Shown here one piece after another: positions 1-18,563 of a stretch of 64,000 nucleotides of DNA (positions are counted from its first letter, which is position 1; each line of letters opens with the position of its first letter). The notes below the pieces were generated by a model that did not search any database, was not told the DNA's origin, and saw nothing but the letters and a program-made list of their open reading frames with translations. The stretch comes from Amyloporia xantha (taxonomy: Eukaryota > Basidiomycota > Agaricomycetes > Polyporales > Adustoporiaceae), in NCBI GenBank assembly GCA_036971615.1, contig JAYKKR010000029.1:434001-498000 (forward strand), in the 5' to 3' direction. The translations under genes and the position numbers were made by a program.

Positions 1-1471
1 AGTGCGCGGAGAAGGGAGAATGATGACGTACTTGACTTTAAAGTGCCCACCATTCCAAAGACATATGACGTCCTTCGTTGCAAGCAAGCAAGCGAGGGCG
101 TAATCCTACTACACGTGAGAAAGGCTCATACAAGCGAGAGAAAGAATAATGTACTGTGATCGTGACCGAGATGACAGGCTCAGAAATCCTAGTCACCACA
201 CGAGGCAAAACCTGCATGGGATGCGCAGACTTGTCATAGCCTACAAACAATTTCAGAAACACAAGACATCGATACTGGGCGTACCAACTGACCTAGCTGT
301 CCGTTATTCGTGCCCCAGGTAAAGACCTCATCTTCCGTCCAGCACGCAGACGCCATCTTACACGCCGAAACACCCTTCACGAACTTGTTCTTCAGCGGCC
401 CGGCCACCTTCCGCGCCGTTGCCTGTATTGGCTCCTCCGAGCGCCCAAGGCCGCTCAAGTTCGTTGGCGGCTCAACGACATACCCGAGCTGCGAAAACCT
501 ATTCAATCCCCAACTGAGCACCTCGCCGGACGTCGTCAGTGCCAGCGTATGGTCCTGCCCAAGAGCGACAGAAGCAATCTTCTGTGTCAACTGAGGCAGC
601 GGGACTAGGTTATAACGCGTGTGCTGTCCAGGACCCAGTCTACAAGGTAGACATGAAATGAGATGTAAGAGAGATACCTTTAGCGTGACGTACCGTCCAC
701 CACTACCGAACCCACACATTCTCAGGTTACCCTGGCTCTCGGAGGTCACGACGGCTGGCAGTATGTCAGATTGGAGACGGACAGAGGGTAAACGCGCGCA
801 CCTGTGTGCAGTTTTGACATCGCTACTTGTTCGACAGCGATTGGCGAGAACCTCGCATCTACCGTCTCGGTCTCTGGGACGGTTGACCCGTCCGCGGGCC
901 GAATTACCACCTGCTCCGGGTGCACTCTGTCGTCTCCATGGCCCAGTCCGAGAGCAGCATTCCGGTTTGCACCCCACGTCAGCAGCTCAGCGACTGTTGC
1001 TTTGTCGGTGTCGGGCTTCGTCCCCTCGAGCGTCGAGTTGTATAGATCAAAGGCGGTGTAGCCCTCGTAGTCCCGCAGAGAAGTATCAATATCCGCACGT
1101 TGGAGAAGTAACACGGCCGAGGCAATGTTCCCGTGGTACAGCGCACGGTGCAGCGCCGTCCAGTGGTTCTCCTTGTCGGGCAGATTTACATTGATGTCTG
1201 GGTGCGCAAGGAGGAGCCGTACATACTCCGTCGCGGATGTCTCCTGCGACGAAGCTGCCTGATGAAGAACCGTCCTGCCCATCAAATCACGGTCGTTCAC
1301 GTCTACAAATACCCTCGCATTTGCAGTTAGTGGACTTCGTCTGTTCCACGACTTTCCACCACTGCTGCTAAGGTCCGAGGATTGCTTCCGGGCATTGCTG
1401 CCTGCACTGTCGAGCAGACGTTTGAACGCCTGCTGATTTTGTAGGAGAAAGTAGACATGAAGCTGGCTCAT
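1..1471 (-). CDS. IBtk-like ankyrin repeat / RCC1 protein, 3' end cut by window edge
   Basis: The protein starts at the ATG at 1471 (MSQLHVYFLL) and is open for about 230 codons to a GT donor near 800. The N-terminal part has two or three ankyrin repeats (GRTVLHQAA, HWTALHRALYHGNIASAVLLL, then a third-repeat-like YEGYTAFDLYN). RCC1-type blades follow: LLTWGANRNAALGLGH, then across two short introns GQDHTLALTTSGEVLSWG and EVFTWGTNNGQLG. Another exon runs from about 250 to 158 (MQVLPRVVTRISEPVISV), and a further one reaches the window edge. Ankyrin repeats followed by RCC1 blades is the order seen in the inhibitor of Bruton tyrosine kinase family, which in full-length members ends with BTB domains and acts as a substrate adaptor for Cullin-3 ubiquitin ligases. 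The BTB part would lie beyond position 1 and is not seen, so the Cullin-3 role is inferred. The family call is good; exact exon ends are approximate. Confidence 0.85.
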
Positions 1472-1991
1472 ACAATGCTGGGGGAAGCGAGACGAGACGA
1501 CCCAGTAGGAGTCCTGGTGACTCCTAGGCTAGATCGTAGGGTCCCGTAAAAGCTGCACTCGTAGCGAGAGCGCAAATGAGAACACGAGAGAGTAGTACGG
1601 AGTGAAGTAGAAGAGCGTAGAAGCTAAGTTATACCGATAAGTTATATGAGAGCGAAGAGAGTAGATAGAGATACAGGTGCATGGACAAGGAGAGGAATAC
1701 GAGAGCAAAGCGGACTGAGCTTGTCCCCCTCCACGCACGTGCTCACGGACCGGGATCGTCAGGTCACGAGGTGAAGAATGTGCTCATCTCGTCATGGAGA
1801 AGATGGCTGTAGCTCAATCTCACACAGATTTAGAGGAAAGGAGATTTGGTATTTTGTCCGTAGATCAGATACAGGAGAATATATGACTTCACGCAAAAGA
1901 GATCCCGAAGGACGCAGCCCGTGCGCTCCCTTCTCATGCACGTTCGACCTTTCTTTGACGCAACTGGGCATTTTGAGCCGCGCGCAAACAC
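1472..1991. promoter_or_regulatory. Intergenic region with polypyrimidine tract upstream of the ankyrin/RCC1 gene
   Basis: No gene is credible here. From about 1540 to 1720 the plus strand is strongly purine-rich (GAGAGAG-type runs), so the minus strand, which is the coding strand of the ankyrin/RCC1 gene starting at 1471, is C/T-rich just upstream of its ATG. Pyrimidine-rich tracts are common in filamentous fungal promoters. The right part, up to 1991, is the 3' flank of coronin. Confidence 0.45.
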
Positions 1992-3962
1992 CTAGCCATC
2001 CAGCAGCGCAGCCGCCTTGCGCGCATTCGCCTTGATGCTTTCCACTTGCAGTTCCAAGTTCCGTATCTGTGCACGCGCCTCGCGCAGCTCCGAGTTCAGA
2101 CGCGTATTCTCCTCCTTGAGCGCCGACACGGCCGAGTCCTGCACAGGAAAGCAAAGGTCTATCAGAAGCTTATCAGTCGACAACCAACACACGCACGTCT
2201 CCTGCGCTTGTCTGCGGCGTCCTGGGTTCACTCGGCGATGCGGCGATAGGACTAGGGTCGGGTCGCCTGGCGACCGGCGAAGGCGTAGGGTCCACTTGGA
2301 TGGAGATGCTGGGTACGGATACGGACGCCGGCACCGGCGAACTTGCGGTGGTAGTCGGGGTAGGCGCGGACGGTGTCGAAGGGACTGCTGAAGAAGGCGC
2401 ACCCGCGGTGATAGCACCAGTATCAAGGTTCACCAGCTTTGGCGGTGCGGTCTTGCCTGTAAAGAACTCGCCTGCTGAGAGCGCGGGCTCCGAGGACGGC
2501 GCAGGGGGATAAATGTCGGACTGGAAGGAGTCGGACTATATGGAGGAGAGTATCAACAAGGATCAAACTGCACGGGGTACGTCGCTGGTTCTATTACCTT
2601 TCGAGGGACGATGAACGCGATAGCCTCTATGGACGATCCGGCCACTTTGTACGCACGCGCGATCTCGCATTCGGAAACATTCAGTGCACGACGCGGAAGG
2701 AAGCACATGCCACGTTGGGGGTCAGATGACTTGTACTCTGCGAGGCCGAATAGCTGGTCGTTCTCGTATTCGTAGTACCTAATGTTACCGTCTCTGAACG
2801 CCCAATCAGTGTCTTGCAGCGGAGATAGAGCGCTCGAGGATCATCTTACCCTTTGCCGGCTGTTGCAGATAAGTCTTATGAGGGTATATTCAAATTCAAG
2901 AGCCCAATGGACATACCGAGGAAAAGTATGTTGTTATCAGACCAGAACGGCATGAGCACTCCCGAAGTCTGATCAATGGTTGTCATTTTGACATTAGTCA
3001 AACCACCCGTTTCCCAAATGGCGACCTGACGATCGCTCATTTTGCTGAAGCCAGTAGTTGCAATGTTGTCCCGCTCGCCCATCCAAACCACTCGCGCACC
3101 CTAATTAGAATTCGGCAACCTGTGACTGCCTCACACGACTTGAGCACGCACCTTGATTCCCCCGTGTCCCTCGGTGATACGAACTGCCTCTCCACTCGCA
3201 CGAGGGTCGAATAGCCTAATCTTCCTGTCCCTGCACGTCGTAACGAGCAGATTCCCGGACGGGTTGAATGCCAGACTCTGGATAGCATCTCCGTGGCCAC
3301 TAAGAACCGCCTTGGCAGATTCCGTGTTGGCCAGGTCCCACAGTTTTACAACGTGGTCTCCGGTAGTACTTGCCAGGACATTGTTCGCGGTCGGATGGAA
3401 TAGGACCTGTCCGACTCGGCGCGGAGAGACATCGATTCGCGCTACAGGGTCGAAGTCCTGCGGTTCCCAGTGCTCCTGCCCCCACCCCTCAAATGCGGAC
3501 GACTCGACCTTCCAGATCATCACCTTACCGTCATCTCCTCCCGAAGCCACGACAGAGTCATTGAAGGGCGACCAATCGGTGTCGAGGACAGGTGCTGAGT
3601 GGCTGCGCGCGAGAGGGAGTAGATCGGGAAGTTTGGAGGGAAAGCTTTGCGGAAGCGGCTCGAAGGGCGAGGGTAGGGGAAGTATAGCAAATGCGCCACC
3701 TCCGGACGCGTTCCAGTTGATACTGATGTATCGCTGTCCGAGTAAGTGAGGAGAGGACGAGTACCGCTCTGTAGATATTACTTACCGCCGACGCAGCCAC
3801 GAGGTTGGTGTCCCATGCACTGATGGTCACCTTTATGTTGTCAATTCCATACTCTTTCTTTCCTTGCTGCCCAAAGACGTGGCTGTGCACTTGTTAATGT
3901 ACACATTGACCGAATATTGATCACACTCACCGATACTTGGATGCCCTAACGAACCGAGACAT
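1992..3962 (-). CDS. CRN1: Coronin (actin-binding WD40 protein)
   Basis: The start at 3962 reads MSRFVRASKYR, the conserved coronin N-terminus, followed by an intron and HVFGQQGKKEYGID. WD40 repeats follow: ISAWDTNLVAASA, VVASGGDDGKVMIWKVES, VLFHPTANNVLASTTGDHVVKLWDL, IQSLAFNPSGNLLVTTCRDRKIRLFDPR. The coronin-specific region after the propeller is present (GKGDGNIRYYEYENDQLFGL and PQRGMCFLPRRALNVSECE). A long Pro/Ser/Thr-rich unique region comes next, then a C-terminal coiled coil (SALKEENTRLNSELREA) that ends with LLDG and TAG at 1992. Coronins bind F-actin and Arp2/3 at cortical actin patches and trimerise through this coiled coil. The gene has several short introns and shares a divergent 320 bp upstream region with the glycine cleavage T gene. 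The Pro/Ser/Thr linker (about 2,180-2,520) is low complexity, as is usual in fungal coronins. Confidence 0.96.
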
Positions 3963-4282
3963 CCGTATGACACTTCCAAGAGATCTGAGGTATTCCCAAG
4001 GTCAAAACTAAGATCTGCCAAAGCCAACACGCGCTGTGGTGGTCGCAGTAAAGTAATGGTATCGATGCTAGCAGCACTACAGCACTGCAGTAGTTGCATG
4101 CTGCAGCAGCATCGCGATGATGGGTAAGTACTAAAAAGGAGATGTCGACAATTATGTTACGAAAATATTTCCAAATACATCCTCAGATTCCTCACGAACC
4201 TGCTCTTCCCGCTCGGGCTTCCGTAAGTCTGTTCGCTTTTCTGCTCGTCTTTACAGCAGTGTTGAGCTAGGACGTGGTCGAT
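3963..4282. promoter_or_regulatory. Divergent promoter region of coronin and glycine cleavage T genes
   Basis: These 320 bp separate two divergently transcribed start codons (coronin ATG at 3962, T-protein ATG at 4283). The region must carry both core promoters. I see no strong TATA box. It contains a short CAG/CTG-rich patch around 4,075-4,110. Confidence 0.5.
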
Positions 4283-5977
4283 ATGGCAGTACTTCAATGG
4301 GCTGCACGGGCGGGATCATTGCGGGGAGTCGCAATTGCACCCCGAGCCATTGGTATTCGCGCGCGCTGTCTAGCCACCGCTGTGGCAGGAGAGGTAAGTA
4401 CCGAACAAACCGCTCTTCATTTACCATGAGGTGAAATTGTTCAATTTCCAGCTGAAAAAGACACCTCTCTATGACTTCCACCTCGGAAATGGTGCCAAGA
4501 TGGTCCCGTTCGCGGGCTACTCCATGCCATTATCGTACGGCGATGTGGGAGCAGGTGAGTATTGGACCCCATGCAGACATTTCTCGTTATTGAAGCATGG
4601 GGCAGTTGCTAGTCACCACCACGTCCGTCAGTCTGTGGGGCTTTTTGATGTCGGACACATGGTGCAATCCAAGTCTGTTGCGATTTCTCTTAGGACACCT
4701 TTCAAAAAAGCTAATAGATAGAACAGCTTCCGGGGAACAACAGCTACGGCCTTCCTAGAGTGGCTGACACCCTCGTCTCTGTCGTCCTTGGCACCATACT
4801 CTTCCACTCTATCCGTCCTCTTAAATGAGAGAGGTGGTATCATAGACGACACCGTCATCACGAAACACGCCAACGATGCATATTATGTAGTGACTAACGC
4901 TGGGCGCCGCGAGCGTGACCTCCAGTGGTTTAAGCAGAAGCTTAAAGAGTGGAACTCCAGTGAGAAGGCAAAGGAGGGCAAGGTCGAATTAGAAGTGCTC
5001 GAAGGATGGGGTCTTTTGGCTTTACAGGGTCAGTATTTCTTCCCTCATAAAACTACTGTATAACGAATACGTCTCTGACTAGGTCCTGAGGCTGCGAAAT
5101 ATCTGCAGGGTCTCACCTCGTTCAACCTGCAGGCTTTGACATTCGGAAAGTCTGCGTTTGTCCCAATCGAAGGATTCAACCTGCACGTCGCCCGTGGTGG
5201 GTACACCGGCGAAGACGGGTTTGAGGTCAGTCACAGATCTATCCAAAACCATGCATTCTAACTGAATCAGGCACTGCGCTTGCTGTGTGTAGATATCGAT
5301 TCCTCCGTCGCAAACAGTAGAGGTCGCACAGTTGTTGTCCAAATTGCCCGTGCAGCTCACTGGGCTGGGCGCACGAGATAGCTTGCGACTGGAAGCCGGC
5401 ATGTGTTTGTATGGCCAAGACCTTGATGAAGATACGTCACCAGTGGAGGCTGGCCTCACCTGGGTTATCGGTATGCCCACCTTGTGGTTTCTCGATCTCT
5501 TTCACTAACACATGCATGTATGTAGGCAAGGACAGGCGGGAGACCGGTGAATTTATTGGGGCCGAAGGTGTAAGGAAGCATTTGAAAAATGGTCCCCCGC
5601 GGAGGCGGGTGGGTATGATTGTGGATGGCGCGCCTGCAAGACGTAAGGTCAACCAGGTTTTCTTTTCAGAACTTTTCTAACAATGTGCTGGATCTCAGAG
5701 GGTGCCAAGATTTTCGCACCATCGAGCAGCGATCTCGTCGGTAAGTATGCAGAATTCATGCTCATCAAATACAATCCCTTATGACTCCGGAACACCCACA
5801 GGTGTTGTCACGTCTGGCATTCCATCTCCTACACTCGGCAAGAACATAGCCATGGGATATGTTCAGTCCGGATGGCACAAAAAGGGGACAGAGCTTGAAG
5901 TGGAGGTCCGCAACAAGCTGAGGAAAGCTGTATTGACCCCCATGCCCTTTGTCAAGACGAATTACTTTAGGGGTTAA
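4283..5977 (+). CDS. GCV1: Glycine cleavage system T protein (aminomethyltransferase), mitochondrial
   Basis: The first exon starts at the ATG at 4283 ([15 protein letters not shown]) and encodes an Arg-rich, Asp-free leader, a typical mitochondrial presequence. After an intron the mature protein begins [20 protein letters not shown], with the conserved [80 protein letters not shown] and [16 protein letters not shown]. The C-terminal part has [20 protein letters not shown] and ends NYFRG. T protein transfers the methylene group from aminomethyl-lipoyl H protein to tetrahydrofolate and releases ammonia, within the mitochondrial glycine decarboxylase complex. About eight short introns interrupt it; spliced length (about 400 residues) fits the family. 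All core motifs are intact, and the Asp of the folate-binding DDT motif is present. Confidence 0.97.
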
Positions 5978-6945
5978 AATCGTAATGGACCATTTCAACT
6001 ATGGTCAATTATCATCTGTTGTCGGTGCAGCAATATTCATATTCAGGCTTCCTGGTCCGAACGGCTGTCTCTTTTGAAAGCATGAGGGAAATCGAGTATT
6101 CCTATCCAGCGGCAGAGCAGGGCTCAGTACCTGCCAATTCGTCTTGACGGCCATAGCTGATTTACGCATCTCCCCTTGTCGCATCAGTCCCGGGGGCTGC
6201 TTGCAAGCCGCAGCCATGACAAAGTGTGGCTTTCCCGACTGTTCGAAACTTCTGTTGATGAGCAAAGCAGTGCAAATGCGTGAACGGTTTGCAATATACT
6301 TCCCCCACTCAATGAATTGTTCAACGACACTAGGGTGGTTGTGAGACGTAACCGCAATTTGCTTGGCTTTCCTGCCAGTGAGAAGAATAGAAGTGACAAT
6401 CAGTTTTGTTCTGTCACGATTAGAGCCGCACTCGTCGGTTGCTTTCTTTTCCCAAAATAATGTAGTTTTGTGCAGAAGGAACGAAACGCAAACTCTATGA
6501 CTTCGAGGCCTGTAGAGTACATTTCGAGAAGGTAGCCCAGTCCTCTGCATGATGGAGGTTTCCCGTGGTAATACGTGCTTTCACCCGATAGCATGAGCAA
6601 AGAACACACTTTCAGCCGTCAGCCTCAGCGGAGAACACGCCCTGGTCAATTTCTGGCCAATTGACTATTTCCAACACTTACTCTTACTAGTAGGGGTGCG
6701 CCGCCGGACACGACGTTCCGTGACTCTGGCGTACCAAAATGTGGAACGGGGCGAGATATAAATCACGGCTCCTCCAGAGTAATATTAGTCTCCCTATATA
6801 TTGGACGTCTTCACAATAGGTACGGAGGAAGGCCTCGGATTGACCGTCACGTCCTGCACGGATTATGAATACTACGGTTGCCTAATTTGCACACACCCTC
6901 ATCGCGTGCGGGTCTCGCACTCCGGCCTGACAGCGATCAAGCACC
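5978..6945. other. Intergenic region; one doubtful minus-strand ORF
   Basis: Between the T-protein stop and the J-domain gene the only long open frame is on the minus strand, 6550 to 6005 (181 codons from an ATG). It has no motif I recognise, begins with a basic segment and shows no clear splice pattern. It sits convergent to the T gene and could be chance. From about 6,690 to 6,945 the sequence is the upstream flank of the J-domain gene, with an AGATATAAATC element near 6,753. Confidence 0.3.
6005..6550 (-). CDS. Doubtful hypothetical protein (181 aa ORF)
   Basis: An ATG at 6550 opens 181 codons without an intron, ending at 6005, 27 bp beyond the T-protein stop on the opposite strand. The product is basic and Lys/Arg-rich, without a signal peptide, transmembrane segment or known motif. 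Other genes here are intron-rich and carry recognisable domains, so I rate this as only slightly better than chance. It might also be a non-coding antisense or 3' transcript region. Confidence 0.2.
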   Translation of the reverse strand: MQRTGLPSRNVLYRPRSHRVCVSFLLHKTTLFWEKKATDECGSNRDRTKLIVTSILLTGRKAKQIAVTSHNHPSVVEQFIEWGKYIANRSRICTALLINRSFEQSGKPHFVMAAACKQPPGLMRQGEMRKSAMAVKTNWQVLSPALPLDRNTRFPSCFQKRQPFGPGSLNMNIAAPTTDDN

Positions 6946-7745
6946 ATGCAGCGAGTCCTAGTACAGACACGTAAGGCTTCCACCTCAGCCCACCACTCAT
7001 TCCCCTTTCCATCAAGTCCACACCCAACACCGCACGAAATATTTCACCTCCCAGTCGGGGCCAGCGAACAGGATATCAAGGCGAGATGTACGCATTGCAG
7101 CCCCTTCTGGCCGTCCTCCTTTCGATGTCTCCCCCATGACGATGTGAGAGATGGTCCGCTAACGCTGCTTTACGGAAGACTTTGATCTCGTACGGGTACA
7201 TCACCCCGATTCACCCCTCTGCCGGGATGTACCGCCCGCAGAGAGGCATGCACGCTTTCAATCTATCACTGCCGCATACGATGCCTTAAGGCGACGGCAT
7301 GTAGACCCGATCCGTGCTGAACTGGACAGGAGGAAGAGGACGCAAGAAGCCCGGGATAGGGCTAGACGACGTGCTGCATACGCCGAGTTTACAGACGAGC
7401 CTTCGCATGGCGAGTGGTCTGCCAATGCGGATGACCGTCGGAAGGACCGGCTCATCATCGCAGCTGGGATACTGGTATTTCATTTATTCCCGGCTTTCTA
7501 TGAACGTATCTGCTAATTATTTGTAGTCGCTAGGCGTCGGTCTAGCACCGTTCTTCTGGTCTGGTCTCAGCATAGCGGACCAAAGACATCTCGCTGCCGC
7601 CAACAACTTGGCCCAGGCAAGGCGAGAAGCAAGAGAGTTCGGACATGAGCGAAGAATGGAGATCCGGCGGCGTGTTCAGGAGTTCAGAGAACAGGAGGAA
7701 AGGACGCAAGATGACACGCCTTCATCGAACGATTCATGCGTATAG
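6946..7745 (+). CDS. Membrane-anchored J-domain (DnaJ-like) protein, probably mitochondrial
   Basis: It starts at the ATG at 6946 (MQRVLVQTRKASTSAHHS), a basic Ser-rich leader that looks like a mitochondrial presequence. The J domain follows: PHEIFHLPVGASEQDIKARY, then after a phase-1 intron FDLVRVHHPDSPLC with the diagnostic HPD, and AAYDALRRRH. After a charged linker (RKRTQEARDRARRRAAYAEF) there is one hydrophobic segment, LIIAAGILSLGVGLAPFFWSG, split by a second intron at GIL/SLG. A charged coiled-coil-like tail (REAREFGHERRMEIRRR) ends in NDSCV and TAG at 7743-7745. A short leader, an N-terminal J domain and one C-terminal membrane span match DNAJC30-like proteins. J domains stimulate Hsp70 ATPase; here the partner would be matrix Hsp70, by inference. 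The gene is convergent with cytidine deaminase, 123 bp apart. Confidence 0.85.
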
Positions 7746-7868
7746 ACTGTAACTAATACAAATGACCCTGCAATTGCGGATTTGGACATCATCTATACAT
7801 TGTACACGTATTTAGCCCCTTTGTTGTATAGCACACATCACTACAGCCTTTCTTTGAGTGCGAGGACG

Positions 7869-8659
<791 letters not shown>

Positions 8660-9736
8660 ACTCGTGCTCAGCGATGATGGATCAGCCGCTACGAATTGGC
8701 GAGGCTATGCTGATAGCACTATAGTAGAGTCTCGCTTATCCTCGCGATGCAATTAGGTTCATTAGTCGACAATACAGCGCAGCTCAGCCTTATCGATGAA
8801 TTCGAAGCTTCAGATTGAATTCGATCCTAGTCATACACCATTCAACTGCGTGCTATCTAGACAATGCTAGGCTATGCATATAGAGGATCCGTACCGTACT
8901 AGACCGTGAGGTAGTTGTGCTCGAGCCTGCAGGCACTCTAGTACTGGCAGAACTTATACTGTAGTACTAGTACCAGTGTCCTATAGATGGTAGAGTTGAT
9001 CGATCTCCAATGTCCACTGCTACTATTGCATGAATTAAAATTATACTAGCACTAGTCACCGGGCATTAGTACGCAAGATCCGCATGACGAGTACTATTGG
9101 ATCCCTTCGCGCATCAGGTCATGGAAATATGCCGGCAGGGCCCACGATAGATCCAGCTAGGCCTGTCGCAATCTGACAGTAGTCAGAATGAAGATTCGGA
9201 TTGTCATCTCTATCTCCAGAGATACTGTACGACGAGATCTAGAGTTAAGACACCTGCAGCAGATGAACCACACAGATATCATTAGAAGACCTGACAGACC
9301 ACATTCTTGATGCTTCACCCATCATCCAGTGAGAAAAGACTTGTCAGCGGACCCTGAGCTGTGACACGCACGGGAGAAGAGCATACGTGGCAACAGGTAT
9401 GAATCCTGAAATGCGAGATATACGGTATCAACAAGTATGTAAGTGACCGCGATAAATACATGTCGTAAGTAGATCAGTCACAGGCACCGTCAGTGTCAGG
9501 CAGGCAGTACACTAGGCAGTCCCAAAAGCAGGGTATAGTACATACTCTACACACATCGCGGTCCCGTCTAGGGTGGTATGTACTTGATAAGCAAAAGCAG
9601 GCAAAAGGTCCACATGTTCGCAGCAACGGTCCGTACAAGAGTTCATGTGAATGAGCGGAGTGGTCAAGCAGGGTCAGTAGACACGATGAGACAGTTCGTG
9701 GGACGAATGTGGTTCACCGTCCCCGGAGGCCAGAGT
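8660..9736. other. Gene-poor interval with a palindrome-dense stretch
   Basis: No credible gene lies between cytidine deaminase and the GMC oxidoreductase. The part 8,761-9,240 contains an unusual number of six-base palindromes and CTAG tetramers (see findings). The remaining part to 9736 is probably the 3' flank of the GMC gene. I saw no terminal inverted repeats or open reading frames that would explain the interval as a transposon. Confidence 0.5.
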
Positions 9737-17226
<7,490 letters not shown>

Positions 17227-18563
17227 ATGACTGAGTTTCATGGCCCACTTGTAGGAATGCAAGCAGTATCACTCTCCTCTGCAGCAGTTCTCCGCGTAGG
17301 ACGTCCGGGTTCATTCAAGGGTGGCGGCTACCCCAGGTCTCCCCGGGTTCCCCAGGAAGTGTCAGATTTGATCATTGACGAACTAGGCAACTCGTACGAA
17401 CGCGCCGCGCTGGCATCGTGCTCCCTGACTTGCCGTGATTGGGTGCATCGGAGTCGCGTTCACATTCATGCCGCAGTCAGGATTGATTCTACCAGTAACC
17501 TTGACCACCTCATTCAGCTCTACTCCTCGAATCTCGCGGACTATGTTCGTAGTCTCAGCATTGACGCCTGTAACATTGAAGGCGACGGAATGCCTGCTCC
17601 TCATCCTTGGCTCGACAAAGCACCCCCCCTCCTAGTGCGGTTGACGAAGATCGAGAGGCTCTCCTTGGACGCCATTGTGTGGGCAGAACTAAGCCCGGAG
17701 ACTCAGGATATCCTCCTCACTCACTACAAGCTAGTCAAAGACATATGGCTATCGACGTGCGACTTTGGAAACTCCGATCATTTCATCCGCTTGTTGCAAG
17801 CCTTCCCCAAGGCCGCCAGCGTCCGCATGGAGGGAGTAGGGTGGGATGTGGGGGATTGCACCGAAGTGCTGAAGAACAATGCGGATGAGCTGCACCTCCA
17901 GTGGCTCGATGTCGGGGAGCTGTGCAGCGCTCCCAATGTCGTGGCACAATGGGCTCACAGTCACAAGGAAGTCACCATCGAGAATATCCACTTCACCTGT
18001 GGCTGCGATGATCCCGCATACTTGCGTCATCTGCTACAACTGGCGGGAACGTCTGTGAAAACGCTGTCAATCACAATGGATGATCGCATGGAGAGTTGGG
18101 CAGCCGAACCCGGTGAGTATCAGTTTCCGCTACACCCTTAGCGTCCAATCAGTGCTAATATCCGTTCCCAGGCGCCTCCAAAGGTTGTCTTGACCTCAGC
18201 GGTAATACACACCTTCGTTCGTTGCGCCTCCTCATCCGTCTCGAATACGCCGAACCTATCGACATGTCCTGGCTCACCGACATCATCACCCAAATCTCCT
18301 CCGTCTACCTGGTTGAAGTGTCCATCTACGTCGAGGTGCTGTCCGAGGTGCAGCTCAATCGGATCAAGTGGGGTGTCATCGACGCCACTCTAGCCGATGC
18401 GCGTCTGCAAAGCCTCATCAAGGTCGATGTGTGCATTCTGCTGCGCTGCAAAGGCAGCGGGGCCGAAGACGTGTTGAACCCTTCTACCCCAGGCGAGTTG
18501 GAGAAGAAATTTCCGAAGCTCACATCCCGCCGCATCCTCCACGTCAGCCAGCACTATGCTTGA
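17227..18563 (+). CDS. F-box-like protein
   Basis: It starts at the ATG at 17227; in-frame ATGs at 17239 and 17257 are alternatives. An F-box-like segment reads VPQEVSDLIIDELGNS and ALASCSLTCRDWVHRSR, the form common in Agaricomycete F-box proteins. It is followed by about 330 residues with LRR-like hydrophobic spacing (YVRSLSID, IERLSLDAIV, VKTLSITMD). One 59 bp intron lies at 18113-18171 (GTGAGT to CCCAG). The second exon continues LRSLRLLIRLEYAEPIDMSW and ends HVSQHYA at 18563. By family knowledge the F-box would bind Skp1 in SCF ubiquitin ligases and the C-terminal part would choose substrates. No target is suggested by the neighbours. It is only distantly similar to the F-box/LRR family in the right part of the window and closer to the gene at 39 kb. 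Confidence 0.85.
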
